Positions 13,824 to 13,981 of a stretch of 13,981 bases of DNA are shown one piece after another (positions within the stretch are counted from its first letter, which is position 1; each line of letters starts with the position of its first letter). Source of the DNA: UBA1724 sp963632245 (lineage in GTDB: Bacteria > Verrucomicrobiota > Lentisphaeria > Oligosphaerales > Oligosphaeraceae). Where the stretch lies: assembly GCA_963632245.1 (NCBI GenBank), contig CAVGTF010000059.1:1-13981 (forward strand), given 5' to 3'. The translations under genes were made by a program, and so were the position numbers. A model generated the notes under the pieces. The model was not told where the DNA came from, did not search any database, and was given only the letters and a program-made list of their open reading frames with translations.

Positions 13824-13935
13824 CATTGCACATTGCACATTGCACATTGCACATTGCACATTGCCCATTGCCCATTGCCCATTGCCCATTGCCCATTGCC
13901 CATTGCCCATTGCACATTGCACATTGCACATTGCA
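13824..13935 (+). repeat. Heptamer tandem array, 16 exact units in 5-7-4 blocks
   Basis: Sixteen uninterrupted 7-base units differ only in their last base. Five CATTGCA (13824-13858) come first, then seven CATTGCC (13859-13907), then four CATTGCA (13908-13935). No unit has any other change. The period is not a multiple of three, so it is not a coding repeat. Similar short tandemly repeated heptamers are known from cyanobacteria (STRR elements) and turn up in other bacterial genomes; the role is unknown. Confidence 0.95.
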
Positions 13936-13961
13936 CCTGCGTGCCTCGTGCGTCGCGCAGG
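13936..13961. repeat. Imperfect hairpin just right of the heptamer array
   Basis: CCTGCG (13936-13941) pairs with CGCAGG (13956-13961) across a 14-base loop. It starts at the base following the last heptamer, so the array is bracketed by hairpins. Confidence 0.45.
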
Positions 13962-13981
13962 ACAGGGAATTGAGGGTAAAT

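Larger units (their letters stand above)
13590..13981. other. Gene-free tail of hairpins and heptamer repeats
   Basis: These 392 bases hold no credible gene. Open frames here exist only because the heptamer array lacks stops in some frames. Contents in order are a long-armed inverted repeat, a short GC hairpin, about 110 bases of unremarkable sequence, a hairpin, a 112-base heptamer array and another hairpin. Confidence 0.7.

Noticed and set aside
13476..13931. Minus-strand frame with a C-N-V-Q / M-G-N-G-Q-W repeat protein
   Set aside because: The repeat comes from translating the heptamer array; the frame has no ribosome-binding site and overlaps terminators.
13824..13935. Heptamer array as a CRISPR array
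   Set aside because: The units are 7 bases with no spacers, and no cas gene is present.

Overview
The window looks like chromosomal DNA of a GC-rich, anaerobic, Gram-negative-type bacterium. Anaerobic life is suggested by an oxygen-sensitive ferredoxin-dependent 2-oxoacid oxidoreductase, and an elongated MreB-shaped cell by mreB. The secreted thioredoxin-like protein (F-T-G-S-D-W-C-H-W-C active site), the HD protein, the 569-residue acyl-CoA dehydrogenase and the double-domain class II aldolase remind me most of the PVC group (Lentisphaerota/Verrucomicrobia) or Bacteroidota. That placement is recalled family resemblance, not a search result.

Layout. Bases 1-1741 are an AT-richer insertion sequence (IS4 superfamily, IS1634-like) with perfect 20-bp terminal inverted repeats; the window begins exactly on its outer end. 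Then follows a minus-strand block (1958-9071), read from high to low coordinates: an acyl-CoA dehydrogenase, tRNA-Gln(CUG), mreB, a secreted SNase-type nuclease, a secreted repeat-rich thioredoxin-fold protein, a divergent sigma-70 factor and a small HD-domain phosphohydrolase. A divergent, AT-rich control region (9072-9400) separates this from a plus-strand block: iorA-iorB (indolepyruvate ferredoxin oxidoreductase), a tandem class II aldolase/adducin protein, and a small coiled-coil protein. That block ends at a textbook intrinsic terminator (13556-13589). The last 390 bases hold no gene; they carry stacked hairpins and a 16-copy heptamer array arranged 5-7-4 by unit type.

How the genes may work together. 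IorAB converts aryl pyruvates to aryl-acetyl-CoA with reduction of ferredoxin, linking aromatic amino-acid breakdown to acyl-CoA metabolism. The divergent acyl-CoA dehydrogenase could be co-regulated, but its substrate is not shown. The nuclease and thioredoxin-like genes lie 14 bases apart, both with signal peptides, and are probably co-transcribed.

Most notable: (i) the second aldolase domain has lost the catalytic Glu and all three zinc His; (ii) the sigma factor lacks the two Trp of region 2.3/2.4 used in promoter melting; (iii) an intrinsic terminator lies directly before the mreB ribosome-binding site; (iv) an intrinsic terminator inside the IS guards its transposase gene; (v) the block-ordered heptamer array; (vi) several strong intergenic hairpins without a U-tract. 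I see no defence island, CRISPR array, prophage or biosynthetic cluster.
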